Source of the DNA: Buchnera aphidicola (Periphyllus koelreuteriae)
GTDB lineage: Bacteria; Pseudomonadota; Gammaproteobacteria; Enterobacterales; Enterobacteriaceae
Reading direction: 5' to 3'
DNA length: 64,000 bases
NCBI RefSeq assembly: GCF_039360445.1
Contig: NZ_CP134981.1
Location: 39,643-103,642, forward strand
Positions 50,743 to 60,438 of the stretch are shown here, in pieces (the first letter of the stretch is position 1; each line of letters starts with the position of its first letter). The notes beneath the pieces are model-generated. The model saw only the letters and a program-made list of their open reading frames with translations. It was not told the DNA's origin and ran no database searches. A program made the translations under genes and the position numbers.

Positions 50743-51834
50743 ATGAAAAATCCAAAAGATAATATGGATTTATCACAAATTATTGTTTTAACAATATTAA
50801 TTACATTTGTTATTTTATCAAGTTTATATATTATATCTCCTTTTTTAAAAATTTTTTTTTGGTCTAGCATAATAGTTATTTCTACATGGCCTATAATGTT
50901 AAAAATAGATTATTTTTTAGGTGGAAAACGTAATTTATCTATTTTTTTTATTATTATTTTTTTATTATTATTATTTTTTATTCCTATGTTTTTTTTTATT
51001 AATTTTGTTATTAAAAACAGTATATTAATTATTTATTGGATTGTACATGGAGATTATAGATTACCTAATTTAAATTATTTAAATGATATCCCTATATTTG
51101 GAACAAAACTTCAATCAAGTTATAATAATTTAATACAAGATAAACAAAATAATATAATATGTTATTTTAAACCTTATATTTATCAATTAATAAAATTTTT
51201 TATTTTTCAATTTCAATATTTTACTAAATTTATTATTAATTTGATTTTTATTTTTTTATTTAGTTGTTTCCTTTATTTTAAAGGAGAATTCATACATTCT
51301 TTTGTTTATAATTTGTCTTTAAGATTAAATTCAAATTTAATTTATTCAACATTATTAATTGTTGGAAAATCGATTCGATCTGTTGCATTAGGTATTGTAT
51401 TAACAGCTTTTTTTCATGGTTTTTTTGCTGGAATTGGTTTATTTATAATTGGTATTCCATATTCTATTTTTTTAATTATTTTAATTATTTTTTTATCATT
51501 AATTCAAATAGGATCCTTTCCAGTTTTAACTCCAATAATTTTTTGGTTATATTGGAAACATTATATTTTTTTTGGGACATTTCTTTTATTATGGACTATA
51601 TTTATTTCTATTTTAGATAGTATAATGAGATTATTTTTTATAAAAATAGGAATTAATTTACCAATATTTTTAATTTTTTTTGGAGTTATTGGTGGTTTTA
51701 TATCGTTTGGAATGATAGGATTATTTATAGGACCTGTTGTTTTAGATATGTCTTATAAAATTATTTTATCTTGGACAAAAAATAAATCAGAAAAAAATTT
51801 ATATAAAATTAATAAAATAAAAAAAAGTGAATAA
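50743..51834 (+). CDS. ydiK: AI-2E family membrane protein YdiK
   Basis: A 363-aa polytopic membrane protein with about eight hydrophobic segments, matching the YdiK branch of the AI-2E/permease family: SGLYIISPF-like start, FWSSIIVISTWPIM, GIPYSIFLIILI..., and GVIGGFISFGMIGLFIGPVVLD near the end. The substrate is not established. E. coli ydiK lies near the suf genes, which supports both names. AAGG precedes the start. It is divergent from sufA. Confidence 0.88.
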   Translation: MKNPKDNMDLSQIIVLTILITFVILSSLYIISPFLKIFFWSSIIVISTWPIMLKIDYFLGGKRNLSIFFIIIFLLLLFFIPMFFFINFVIKNSILIIYWIVHGDYRLPNLNYLNDIPIFGTKLQSSYNNLIQDKQNNIICYFKPYIYQLIKFFIFQFQYFTKFIINLIFIFLFSCFLYFKGEFIHSFVYNLSLRLNSNLIYSTLLIVGKSIRSVALGIVLTAFFHGFFAGIGLFIIGIPYSIFLIILIIFLSLIQIGSFPVLTPIIFWLYWKHYIFFGTFLLLWTIFISILDSIMRLFFIKIGINLPIFLIFFGVIGGFISFGMIGLFIGPVVLDMSYKIILSWTKNKSEKNLYKINKIKKSE

Positions 51835-52084
51835 AAAAATTATTTTTAATTTATTAAAATGTAATTTTTTGTAAAATTTAAAGAACAATATATTTTAAAA
51901 CATTTTTGTTTTTTTTATTGTTTTTTATTAATAAACATTTATTTATAATGAATTATTGAAATTAAGAAACATGAAATTATTATAAAAATTTTTTATTTTT
52001 TGAAAAAATAAATATACAATTTATATTTTAAAAAAATAAATATATTAATTTTAAAAATTTTTTAACATTATTATAGAGAAATAT

Positions 52085-53131
52085 ATGAAAAAAACAGATG
52101 AATTAGGAACATTAAAGATGGATCCTCTAATTACACCAGCTAAGTTATCTGAATGTTACTCTGTGACTTCAGAAATTATTGATAATGTAATTAATACAAG
52201 AAAAAGAATTTCTAATATAATTTCTGGAAAAGATAATCGTTTATTAGTTATTATAGGTCCTTGTTCTATACATGATTCTATTGCAGCAATGGAATATGCT
52301 AATCGTTTAAATGATTTAAAAAAAAAATATTCTGATTCTTTGGAAATTGTTATGCGTACTTATTTTGAAAAACCTAGAACTGTAATTGGATGGAAGGGTT
52401 TAATTTCAGATCCAGATATCGATAATAGTTTTAAAGTTAATAAAGGATTAAAAATTGCTAGAAAACTTCTATTAAATATTAATAAAATTGGGTTATCTGC
52501 TGCTACTGAATTTTTAGATATGGTAATTGGTCAATTTATAAATGATTTAATTAGTTGGGGAGCAATTGGAGCTAGAACAACTGAAAGTCAAATTCATAGA
52601 GAAATGGCTTCTGCATTATCTTGTCCTGTAGGTTTTAAAAATGGAACAGATGGAAATACATTAATTGCGATAGATGCTATACGTGCTGCAAAATGCCCTC
52701 ATATTTTTTTGGCTCCTAATAAAAATGGGAAAATGACAATTAATCATACTCGTGGAAATTTATTTTCTCATATTATTATGAGAGGTGGTAAAAAACCAAA
52801 TTATCATAAAAAAGATATTAAAAAAGCTATTTTAAATTTAAAAAAATTTAAATTACATGAAAAGTTAATGATTGATTTTAGTCATGGAAATTCATTAAAA
52901 CAACATAAATTACAATTTAAAGTATGTGAATCAGTTTGTAAAAAAATTAAAAATGGTTGTAAAAATATTTTTGGTGTTATGATAGAAAGTTTTTTAATAG
53001 AAGGATCTCAACAAATTTCTACAAAAAATAAAATGACATATGGGCAATCTATTACAGATTCTTGTTTAAATTGGGAAGATAGTGTTTTAATGCTTAAAAA
53101 TTTATATAAATCTGTTAAGAATAAAATGTAA
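52085..53131 (+). CDS. aroH: 3-deoxy-7-phosphoheptulonate synthase
   Basis: This enzyme joins phosphoenolpyruvate and erythrose 4-phosphate, the first step of the shikimate pathway. IGPCSIHDSIAAMEYA, MRTYFEKPRTVIGWKGL, GARTTESQIHREMASALS and IMRGGKKPNYH are strongly conserved. The 348 aa and start MKKTDELGTL match the tryptophan-sensitive AroH isoenzyme best. GAGA-type sequence precedes the ATG. With aroC it supports aromatic amino-acid supply to the host. TrpR operator: none recognised. Confidence 0.95.
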   Translation: MKKTDELGTLKMDPLITPAKLSECYSVTSEIIDNVINTRKRISNIISGKDNRLLVIIGPCSIHDSIAAMEYANRLNDLKKKYSDSLEIVMRTYFEKPRTVIGWKGLISDPDIDNSFKVNKGLKIARKLLLNINKIGLSAATEFLDMVIGQFINDLISWGAIGARTTESQIHREMASALSCPVGFKNGTDGNTLIAIDAIRAAKCPHIFLAPNKNGKMTINHTRGNLFSHIIMRGGKKPNYHKKDIKKAILNLKKFKLHEKLMIDFSHGNSLKQHKLQFKVCESVCKKIKNGCKNIFGVMIESFLIEGSQQISTKNKMTYGQSITDSCLNWEDSVLMLKNLYKSVKNKM

Positions 53132-53225
53132 AATTTTTTTAAAATTTTTTGAAAAATTTTAATAAACATTTGTAATTTAAATATATTTAAATTTATTTTT
53201 ATTATTTTTAGATTGAGGATATTAG

Positions 53226-55130
53226 ATGCCTGTTATTATATTTTCTGATGGTAGTAAAAAAAAATATAAAAAATTTATTTCCATTAGAAAGGTTTCTCGA
53301 GATTTTAAAAATATTAATAAAAATTATTATATTTCTGCTTTATTAAATAATAAAATAGTTGATTTAAGTACTATTATTAATAAAGATTCAAAATTATTTT
53401 TTATTAAAAAAACAGATGAAATGGCTTTACAAATAATTAGAAATACGTGTCTTCATTTATTAGGATATAGTTTAAAATTATTATGGCCTGAAATTAAGTT
53501 GTGTCAATCATTTGTTAATGAACCTCAATTTTATTATGATTTTTATAAAAAAATTCCATTGACTGAAAAAGATATATCTCTTATTGAAAAAAAAATGAAT
53601 TTTTTAATAAAAAAAAAATATAATATTTTTTTAAAAAAAATGGATTATAAAAATTTTAAAAAAATTTTAATTGATTTAAAAGAAACTTATAAAATTAAAA
53701 TTTTAAAATTAAATTTTAAAAAAAAAGATAATATTTCTTTTTATATTCATGAAAAAAATATTGATTTTTTAACTGGAGTACAAGCACCAAAAATAAGTTT
53801 TTGTAAATATTTTAAGTTACAAAAGTTATCTGGTGTTTATTGGAAATCTAATAGTAAAAATCAAATGATTCAACGAATTTCAGGAACTGCTTGGGCAAAT
53901 AAATTACAATTAAAAAGTTTTTTAAAAATTTTAAAAAGTAATAAAAAAATTGATCATAGATTTATTAGTAAAAAATTAAATTTGTTTCATTTACAAAAAG
54001 ATTCTCCAGGAATGGTTTTTTGGCATCATAATGGATGGTTTATATTTAAAAAATTAAAAGATTTTATTAGAAAAAAATTAATAAAATATAAATATCAAGA
54101 AGTAAAAACTCCATTTTTAATGAATAAATCAATATGGAAAAAAAGCGGCCATTTAGAAAATTATCAAGATTTTATTTTTTCTACTTCTTCTGAAAACAAA
54201 GAATATTGTATTAAACCAATGAATTGTCCTGGTCATATACAAATTTTTAATAATTTTTTAAAATCTTATAAAGATTTACCTATTAGAATTTCTGAATTTG
54301 GAAGTTGTCATAGAAATGAATTTTCAGGTTCATTACATGGTTTAATGAGATTAAGAAATTTTACACAAGATGATGCTCACATTTTTTGTACAAAATCTCA
54401 ATTAAAAAATGAAATTAAAAATTGTATAAAAATGATTTATGAAATATATAATACTTTTTCATTTAATAAAATTTTAGTTAAATTATCTACAAGACCATAT
54501 AAAAGAATTGGTAATAATTCAGTATGGGATTATACTGAAAAAATTTTAATAAATGTTTTAAAAGATAGTAAAATAAAATTTTCTATTCAAAAAGGAGAAG
54601 GTGCTTTTTATGGACCAAAAATAGAATTTGAACTTAGAGATTGTTTTAACAGAAATTGGCAATGTGGAACTATTCAATTAGATTTTTATTTATCTAAACG
54701 ATTAGGATCATTTTATGTTAATAAGAATAATAAAAAAAAACATCCAGTTTTAATTCATAGAGCTATTTTAGGTTCTATTGAACGATTTATTGGTATTCTT
54801 CTTGAAGAATATAATGGATTTTTACCTATTTGGTTGGTTCCTATTCAAGTGAAAATTATTAATGTATCTGAAAATCATATTGAATATTGTCAAAATATAT
54901 TAAAATTATTACAAAAAAAAAATATAAGAACTGAAACAGATTTTAAAAATAAAACTATAGGATTAAAAATTAGAGAAACTGTTTTATTAAAAATTCCTTA
55001 TATATTAATTTGTGGTGATAAAGAATTACAAAACAATACTGTTTCTGTTCGATATTTTTCTGGAAAAATGATTAATAATATTAATTTATTAGAATTTATT
55101 AATAAAATAAATAAAAAAATTAATTTTTAG
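53226..55130 (+). CDS. thrS: Threonyl-tRNA synthetase
   Basis: ThrS charges tRNA-Thr. It has an N-terminal TGS domain, an editing domain, and a class II core with zinc ligands in MNCPGH, DDAHIFC and LIHRAILGSIERF. The C-terminal anticodon domain has IPYILICGDKE. The 634 aa match E. coli (642). Residues 115-170 of the editing domain are lysine-rich and its HxxxH site is not obvious, so proofreading may be weakened. infC begins about 30 bases after the stop, the E. coli thrS-infC-rpmI-rplT order. Confidence 0.95.
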   Translation: MPVIIFSDGSKKKYKKFISIRKVSRDFKNINKNYYISALLNNKIVDLSTIINKDSKLFFIKKTDEMALQIIRNTCLHLLGYSLKLLWPEIKLCQSFVNEPQFYYDFYKKIPLTEKDISLIEKKMNFLIKKKYNIFLKKMDYKNFKKILIDLKETYKIKILKLNFKKKDNISFYIHEKNIDFLTGVQAPKISFCKYFKLQKLSGVYWKSNSKNQMIQRISGTAWANKLQLKSFLKILKSNKKIDHRFISKKLNLFHLQKDSPGMVFWHHNGWFIFKKLKDFIRKKLIKYKYQEVKTPFLMNKSIWKKSGHLENYQDFIFSTSSENKEYCIKPMNCPGHIQIFNNFLKSYKDLPIRISEFGSCHRNEFSGSLHGLMRLRNFTQDDAHIFCTKSQLKNEIKNCIKMIYEIYNTFSFNKILVKLSTRPYKRIGNNSVWDYTEKILINVLKDSKIKFSIQKGEGAFYGPKIEFELRDCFNRNWQCGTIQLDFYLSKRLGSFYVNKNNKKKHPVLIHRAILGSIERFIGILLEEYNGFLPIWLVPIQVKIINVSENHIEYCQNILKLLQKKNIRTETDFKNKTIGLKIRETVLLKIPYILICGDKELQNNTVSVRYFSGKMINNINLLEFINKINKKINF

Positions 55131-55146
55131 AAATATTCTTTTTTTA

Positions 55147-55163
55147 TGGAGGGAATTGTTATT
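55147..55163 (+). promoter_or_regulatory. Strong Shine-Dalgarno and AUU start of infC
   Basis: TGGAGGG (55147-55153) is followed after seven bases by ATT AAA GGT at 55161, matching the E. coli infC AUU AAA GGC start. The upstream ATG at 55146 would place the Shine-Dalgarno inside the coding sequence. AUU starts let IF3 repress its own translation in E. coli. Confidence 0.75.
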
Positions 55164-55700
55164 AAAGGTTGGAAAAGAGTTAAAAATACAAGAATTCATA
55201 GAATAAATAATGAAATTCATTCAAAGATTGTTCGTTTGACTGGTTTAAATAATGAACAAATGGGTATTGTAAATCTTTCAGATGCTTTGTTTGAATCAAA
55301 AAAAGTAGGTGTTGATTTAGTAGAAATTAGCCCAAATTCAGAACCTCCAGTATGTAAAATGATGAATTATGGAAAATTTATTTATAATAAAACTAAAGCA
55401 TTAAAGGAACAAAAAAAAAAACAAAAAATAGTTCATGTTAAAGAAATTAAATTTCGACCTAGTACAGATGAAGGAGATTATCAAGTTAAATTAAGGAATT
55501 TAACTCGTTTTTTAAAAGATGGACATAAAGTAAAAATTACTATTCGTTATCGAGGAAGAGAAATGGCTCATCAAAGAATAGGAATTAATGTATTAAATAG
55601 AGTAAAGAATGATTTAAGTAATATTTCTTTAGTTGAATTTTTTCCATCTCGAATTGAGGGACGACAAATGGTTATGATGTTGTCACCTAAAAAAAAATAA
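55161..55700 (+). CDS. infC: Translation initiation factor IF-3
   Basis: IF-3 binds the 30S subunit, blocks early 50S joining and checks start codons. The N-domain has [17 protein letters not shown] and [19 protein letters not shown]; the C-domain has [20 protein letters not shown] and [14 protein letters not shown] sequence. Starting at AUU 55161 gives 179 aa (E. coli 180) and aligns IKGWKRV with the E. coli MKGGKRV. ATG 55146 would add five residues absent from the family. The rare start implies IF-3 autoregulation is kept. rpmI follows after 37 bases. Confidence 0.93.
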   Translation: MKGWKRVKNTRIHRINNEIHSKIVRLTGLNNEQMGIVNLSDALFESKKVGVDLVEISPNSEPPVCKMMNYGKFIYNKTKALKEQKKKQKIVHVKEIKFRPSTDEGDYQVKLRNLTRFLKDGHKVKITIRYRGREMAHQRIGINVLNRVKNDLSNISLVEFFPSRIEGRQMVMMLSPKKK

Positions 55701-55737
55701 TATTATAAAAATTTTTTATAAATTTTTTGGATTATAT

Positions 55738-55935
55738 ATGAATAAATTAAAAACTTTAAAAAGCGCTTTAAAACGTTTTAAAAAAACAGCATCTGGAAAA
55801 TTCAAAAGAAAACAAGCAAATTTAAGACATATTTTAACTAAAAAAACAAGTACAAGAAAACGACATTTAAGATCTAAAAAAATTATTTCTCATTCAAATG
55901 TCAAATCAGTTAAATCTTTTTTTCCATATATTTAA
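55738..55935 (+). CDS. rpmI: 50S ribosomal protein L35
   Basis: L35 is a small basic large-subunit protein. The 65 aa equal the E. coli length, with [20 protein letters not shown] at the start and [13 protein letters not shown] in the middle. Notably the usual second residue pattern MPKxKT is replaced by MNKLKT. It sits between infC and rplT. In E. coli L20 represses rpmI-rplT translation; whether that RNA site persists cannot be judged. Confidence 0.96.
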   Translation: MNKLKTLKSALKRFKKTASGKFKRKQANLRHILTKKTSTRKRHLRSKKIISHSNVKSVKSFFPYI

Positions 55936-55982
55936 AAAATAACTATTTTTTAAATTTTTAAAAAATTTAATGAGGATTTAAT

Positions 55983-56342
55983 ATGGCTCGAGTAAAAAGA
56001 GGAGTTTGTTCTCGCGCTCGTCATAAAAAAGTTTTAAAAAAAGCAAAAGGATATTATGGAGCAAGATCTAGAGTTTATAGAGTAGCTATTCAAGCTATTA
56101 CAAAATCAGGTCAATATGCGTATAGAGATAGACGACAAAAAAAAAGAAATTTTAGAAAATTATGGATTACTCGTATTAATGCAGCTGCAAGAAAAAATAA
56201 TTTATCTTATAGTTGTTTTATATATGGTTTAAAAAAATCAAATATTATTATTAATAGAAAAATTCTTTCTGATATTTCTATTTATGATAAATCTTCTTTT
56301 ACTGAATTAGTAAAAGAATCTCGTTTAAATTTAATAAAATAA
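55983..56342 (+). CDS. rplT: 50S ribosomal protein L20
   Basis: L20 is an early-assembly protein of the large subunit. The 119 aa match E. coli (118): [19 protein letters not shown] at the start, [15 protein letters not shown], and [30 protein letters not shown]-type sequence precedes the ATG. It ends the thrS-infC-rpmI-rplT run and is followed by a hairpin before pheS. Confidence 0.97.
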   Translation: MARVKRGVCSRARHKKVLKKAKGYYGARSRVYRVAIQAITKSGQYAYRDRRQKKRNFRKLWITRINAAARKNNLSYSCFIYGLKKSNIIINRKILSDISIYDKSSFTELVKESRLNLIK

Positions 56343-56454
56343 AAATAATTATTTAAAAAAATAATTTTTTATTTTTATTATTCATTATTTTAAAAATAAA
56401 AAATTTTAATATATAAAACAATAATATTTTTAAAAAAAATAACAAAAAACTGAT

Positions 56455-56478
56455 AAGCTTCCTTAAAGGAAGCTTTTT
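56455..56478 (+). terminator. Terminator/attenuator-position hairpin between rplT and pheS
   Basis: AAGCTTCC (56455-56462) pairs with GGAAGCTT (56468-56475) over a five-base loop, then TTT. It lies where E. coli has the pheST attenuator. No leader peptide with phenylalanine codons is present upstream: there is no ATG between rplT and 56500. Confidence 0.7.
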
Positions 56479-56511
56479 AGTATAAATTTTAATAAAATAA
56501 TGATATTTATT

Positions 56512-57498
56512 ATGAATAATACTAAAAAATATATTAAGAAAATAATATCTAAAATTAATAAATGTGTAAATATTAAAGAATTAAATAATTTAAAATTAAA
56601 ATATTTGGGAAAAAATGGATCTATTACAAAAAAAATAAAAAATTTAAAAAATATTAACATAAATCAAAGAAAAAAGTTAAGTATATCAATAAATATTATA
56701 AAAAAAAATATTATAAAGTTTATTTTTATTAAAAAAAATAAATTAATTAATTTAAAACAAAATAAATTATCTTTTAAAAATAATATTGATGTTACTTTAT
56801 CATCTAAAAATATTTTATCTGGATCTATTCATATTATCAATAAATCTATTAATAAAATACAAAAATTTTTTTCTAATTTAGGTTGTGAAATTTTATTTGG
56901 ACCAGAAGTAGAAAATGATTATTATAATTTTGATTCTTTAAATATTAATAAAGATCATCCTTCTAGAAATAGTCATGATACTTTTTGGTTTAATAAAAAT
57001 TTTTTATTAAGAACACAAACTTCAAGTATGCAAATTAGAACTATGGAAATAAAAAAACCACCTATTAGAATAATTGTACCAGGAAAAGTTTATAGAAATG
57101 ATTCAAGTTTAACTCATAGTCCAATGTTTCACCAAATTGAAGGTTTAATTGTTGAAAAAAGTATTAATTTTTCTAATTTAAAATGGATAATAAAAAATTT
57201 TTTATTTAATTTTTTTAAAAAAAAATATAAAATTAGATTTAGAAATTCATATTTTCCTTTTACTACACCTTCTGCTGAAATAGATATTTTTCATGTTAAA
57301 TCTAATAAATGGTTAGAAGTTTTAGGATGTGGAATGGTTCATCCTGTTATTTTAAAAAATGTAAATATTAATTCAAAAATATATTCTGGATGTGCTTTTG
57401 GAATAGGAATTGAGAGATTAATTATGTTGAAATACAATTTATTTAATATTCGTTCATTTTTTAAAAATGATTTTAGATTATTAAAACAATTTAAATAA
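56512..57498 (+). CDS. pheS: Phenylalanyl-tRNA synthetase alpha subunit
   Basis: PheS is the catalytic subunit of the alpha2-beta2 enzyme that charges tRNA-Phe. Class II motifs are intact: HPSRNSHDTFWF, LLRTQTSSMQIR, PMFHQIEGLIV, and the C-terminal GFAFGIGIERL-type GCAFGIGIERLIMLKY. I start at ATG 56512 (MNNTKKY), giving 328 aa against 327 in E. coli; ATG 56500 would add four residues. The N-terminal coiled-coil arm is lysine-rich. pheT begins 12 bases later. Confidence 0.95.
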   Translation: MNNTKKYIKKIISKINKCVNIKELNNLKLKYLGKNGSITKKIKNLKNININQRKKLSISINIIKKNIIKFIFIKKNKLINLKQNKLSFKNNIDVTLSSKNILSGSIHIINKSINKIQKFFSNLGCEILFGPEVENDYYNFDSLNINKDHPSRNSHDTFWFNKNFLLRTQTSSMQIRTMEIKKPPIRIIVPGKVYRNDSSLTHSPMFHQIEGLIVEKSINFSNLKWIIKNFLFNFFKKKYKIRFRNSYFPFTTPSAEIDIFHVKSNKWLEVLGCGMVHPVILKNVNINSKIYSGCAFGIGIERLIMLKYNLFNIRSFFKNDFRLLKQFK

Positions 57499-57510
57499 TA
57501 GTGAGAAAAA

Positions 57511-59907
57511 ATGAAATTAAGTCTTTCATGGTTAAAATTATTTTTAAATAAAAAAATAAATAATAATGTTATTTGTAATCAATTAACTAAAATTGGATTG
57601 GAGGTTGAAAATTTATTAGAAAATAAGTTAAATTTTAAATGTTCAATTGTTGGTAAAATTTTCTCTATAAAAAAAAAAAATAATGTTTATTTATGTAAAA
57701 TTTATATTAATAAAACTATTTATATTAAATTTAAGTCTAAAAATAAATTTTTATATATTGGAATGAAATTAGCTATTGGTTTAAAAAAATATAAAGATTT
57801 TAATATTAATAAAATATTGTTATATTCTCAAAGTAATATAAATAAATTAAATTGGAAAATATACACATATTCTGATTTTAAATTATTTGGAAATAAAAAT
57901 AATATAGTTGAATTTCCTGAAAATATAAAAATTGGTACTTTAGTAAAAAATTATTTTGATAAAATTTCAAATGATACTATTTTAATTAATGTTACTCCAA
58001 ATAGAAATGATTGTTTAGGTTTATTAGGTTTATCTAGAGATTTATCTGTTATAAATAATTTTAAATTAAAAATGTTATATAAAATTAAAAAAAATATTGT
58101 TTTAAAAAAAAATAAAGATAAATTAAATTTTTTAATTAAGAAAAATACTTTTTGTTGTAGTTATTTTTTTAAGATTTTAAAAAATATTAATATGTCTATT
58201 CAAACTCCATTTTTTATTAGGGAATGTTTGAGAAAATCTCATATTAAATCTATAAATATAGTTTCTGATGTTATTAATTATGTTTCATTAGAATTAGGCC
58301 AATCTATTCATGTATTTGATTATGATAAAATAAAAAATAATTCTATAGAAATTAGATTATCTAAAAAAAATGATAAATTTTATTTAAAAAAAAATTTATC
58401 TTTTAATTTATTTAAAAATACATTAGTTATTTTGAATAACAAAGAGATCATTTCTTTAGGTGGATTTATTCAATCAAAAAAATTTTCTATTAATAAAAAA
58501 ACAAAAAATATATATTTAGGATCTGGAGTTTTTAATAATTTTTTAATTGATCGTATTAAAAATAAATATAAAAATTATTATTTATCATATGATAATCATT
58601 TTAGAAAGTGTGATACAAATTTATGTTTAACGGCATTAAATAGAATTTCTAAAATTTTAATTAAATATTGTAGTGGAAATATTTCTTCTATGAATTATTT
58701 AAATAAAAAATATTGTAAAGATAATAAAAAAATAGTTATTTCATATAAAAATATAAATAAAATTCTAGGTTTTCAAATTAATAAATTTATTATTTTAAAT
58801 ATTTTAAAAAAATTAAAATATATAATTTATGAAAAATTAAATAAATTAGAAGTTATTCCTCCTTCATTTCGTATAGATATTTTATGTATGGAAGATGTTA
58901 TATCAGATATATTGAGATTTTATGGATATAATAAAGTTCCTTCTATTCCTTTAAAATTTAATCAAATAATTCCAAAAAAAAATTTTATTTTAAAAAAAAT
59001 AAATAAAATAAAAAATTTTTTGTTATATAAGGGATATTTTGAAGTAATTAATTATAGTTTTACTGATTTATTGTCTCAAAAATTTTTTACAAAAAAAAAA
59101 AAATTATTAAAAATTATTAATCCAATTTCTAAAGATTATTCTTATATGAGAGCATCTTTAATTCCTGGATTAATTAAAAATGTATTATATAATAAAAATC
59201 GTCAAAAAAATTCTTTTTCTATTTTTGAAAGTGGATTATGTTTTAAAAAACAACATGATTCTGAATTTAATATAGTTCAAAATTTATTTTTATCTGGTAT
59301 CAAAAGTGGTTTTAAAAATAAAAAAAATTGGTTTTATAAAGATACTAAATTTAATTATTATGATTTAAAATCTGATATAGAAAATATTCTTTCTTTTTTT
59401 TTTGAATTTCATAAGATTTTATTTAAAAAAAAAATTATTTTAGGATTAGATAGAAATTTTTCTGCAAAAATTTATTATAAAAATAATGTTATAGGTTATC
59501 TTGGAATGTTAAATAATATTATTAAAAATTTTTATAATTTAAAAGATAATGTTTTTATTTTTGAAATTTTTATTGATAAACTTTTTTTTGATAAAAATAA
59601 AAAAATTAATGAATTTTTATCTTATCCTTATAGTTCTAGAGATATTTCTATTATTGTATCGAATGATATTCCTGCAATAGAAATTATTTCTTTATGTTAT
59701 AAAATTTCTGTAAAAAAAATTTTTAAAGTATATGTTTTTGATGTGTATACTGGAACAAATATTCCAATAAATAAAAAAAGTTTATCTATTAGAATTTTTT
59801 TTAAAAATAATAAAAAAAATATTACTAATAATGAAATTGAATCTTTGTTAAAAAAATGCTTAAAAAAATTAAAAAATAAATTTAATGTAAAATTAAGAGA
59901 TAAATAA
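57511..59907 (+). CDS. pheT: Phenylalanyl-tRNA synthetase beta subunit
   Basis: PheT contributes tRNA binding and, in most bacteria, editing of Tyr-tRNA-Phe. The N-terminal MKLSLSWLKLFL is typical; VTPNRNDCLGLLGLSRDLSV marks the start of the B3 region, and YPYSSRDISIIV the C-terminal anticodon-binding domain. The 798 aa match E. coli (795), but much of the middle is lysine/asparagine-rich and the editing pocket may be degraded. GTGAG lies before the ATG. ihfA, next in E. coli, is absent. Confidence 0.94.
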   Translation: MKLSLSWLKLFLNKKINNNVICNQLTKIGLEVENLLENKLNFKCSIVGKIFSIKKKNNVYLCKIYINKTIYIKFKSKNKFLYIGMKLAIGLKKYKDFNINKILLYSQSNINKLNWKIYTYSDFKLFGNKNNIVEFPENIKIGTLVKNYFDKISNDTILINVTPNRNDCLGLLGLSRDLSVINNFKLKMLYKIKKNIVLKKNKDKLNFLIKKNTFCCSYFFKILKNINMSIQTPFFIRECLRKSHIKSINIVSDVINYVSLELGQSIHVFDYDKIKNNSIEIRLSKKNDKFYLKKNLSFNLFKNTLVILNNKEIISLGGFIQSKKFSINKKTKNIYLGSGVFNNFLIDRIKNKYKNYYLSYDNHFRKCDTNLCLTALNRISKILIKYCSGNISSMNYLNKKYCKDNKKIVISYKNINKILGFQINKFIILNILKKLKYIIYEKLNKLEVIPPSFRIDILCMEDVISDILRFYGYNKVPSIPLKFNQIIPKKNFILKKINKIKNFLLYKGYFEVINYSFTDLLSQKFFTKKKKLLKIINPISKDYSYMRASLIPGLIKNVLYNKNRQKNSFSIFESGLCFKKQHDSEFNIVQNLFLSGIKSGFKNKKNWFYKDTKFNYYDLKSDIENILSFFFEFHKILFKKKIILGLDRNFSAKIYYKNNVIGYLGMLNNIIKNFYNLKDNVFIFEIFIDKLFFDKNKKINEFLSYPYSSRDISIIVSNDIPAIEIISLCYKISVKKIFKVYVFDVYTGTNIPINKKSLSIRIFFKNNKKNITNNEIESLLKKCLKKLKNKFNVKLRDK

Positions 59908-60029
59908 ATAAAATTATTTTAAATACTTTAATTATTTTTTTATAATAATTTTAAATTATTGATATTTGTATTTAAGTATATTTTTTAAAAAATTTTTAAA
60001 ATATAAATTTTTCTTTAAGGAGTAAAAGT

Positions 60030-60362
60030 ATGAATTGTTTAATGAATTCAATATATTTATTTTCAATAAATTCTATTTCAAATAATACGTTTTCTTTAAT
60101 TTTTATATTATTAATGTGTTTATTATTTTTTTATTTATTTATATTTCTTCCAAAACAAGAAAAATTAAAAAAACATTTATCTTTAATGAATTCTATTTTA
60201 ATTAATGATGAAGTTATTACAAAAAGTGGTTTTTTGGGAAAAGTTTCTAAAATTTATAAAAATAATTATTTAAAGATACGATTAAATAAAAATAATGAAG
60301 TATTAATAAAACGAGATTTTATTTTAGCAATTCTTCCTAAAGGGACATTAAAATCGTTATAA
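60030..60362 (+). CDS. yajC: Sec translocon accessory subunit YajC
   Basis: YajC is a small inner-membrane partner of SecD-SecF in protein export. One membrane segment is at about residues 22-44 (LIFILLMCLLFFYLFIF), followed by a cytoplasmic domain with INDEVITKSGFLGKVSKI and EVLIKRDFILAILPKGTLKSL. The 110 aa equal the E. coli length. AAGGAG gives a strong ribosome-binding site. secD and secF are not adjacent. Confidence 0.93.
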   Translation: MNCLMNSIYLFSINSISNNTFSLIFILLMCLLFFYLFIFLPKQEKLKKHLSLMNSILINDEVITKSGFLGKVSKIYKNNYLKIRLNKNNEVLIKRDFILAILPKGTLKSL

Positions 60363-60394
60363 ATTTTTTATTTTTTATAATAATATAAATTTTT

Positions 60395-60433
60395 TTGACT
60401 AAAAAATTTATTTTTTTAAATATTTTTAGTCAA
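60395..60433. terminator. Bidirectional terminator between yajC and glyS
   Basis: TTGACTAAAAA (60395-60405) pairs perfectly with TTTTTAGTCAA (60423-60433) between the convergent yajC and glyS, flanked by T-runs. Confidence 0.65.
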
Positions 60434-60438
60434 TATTT

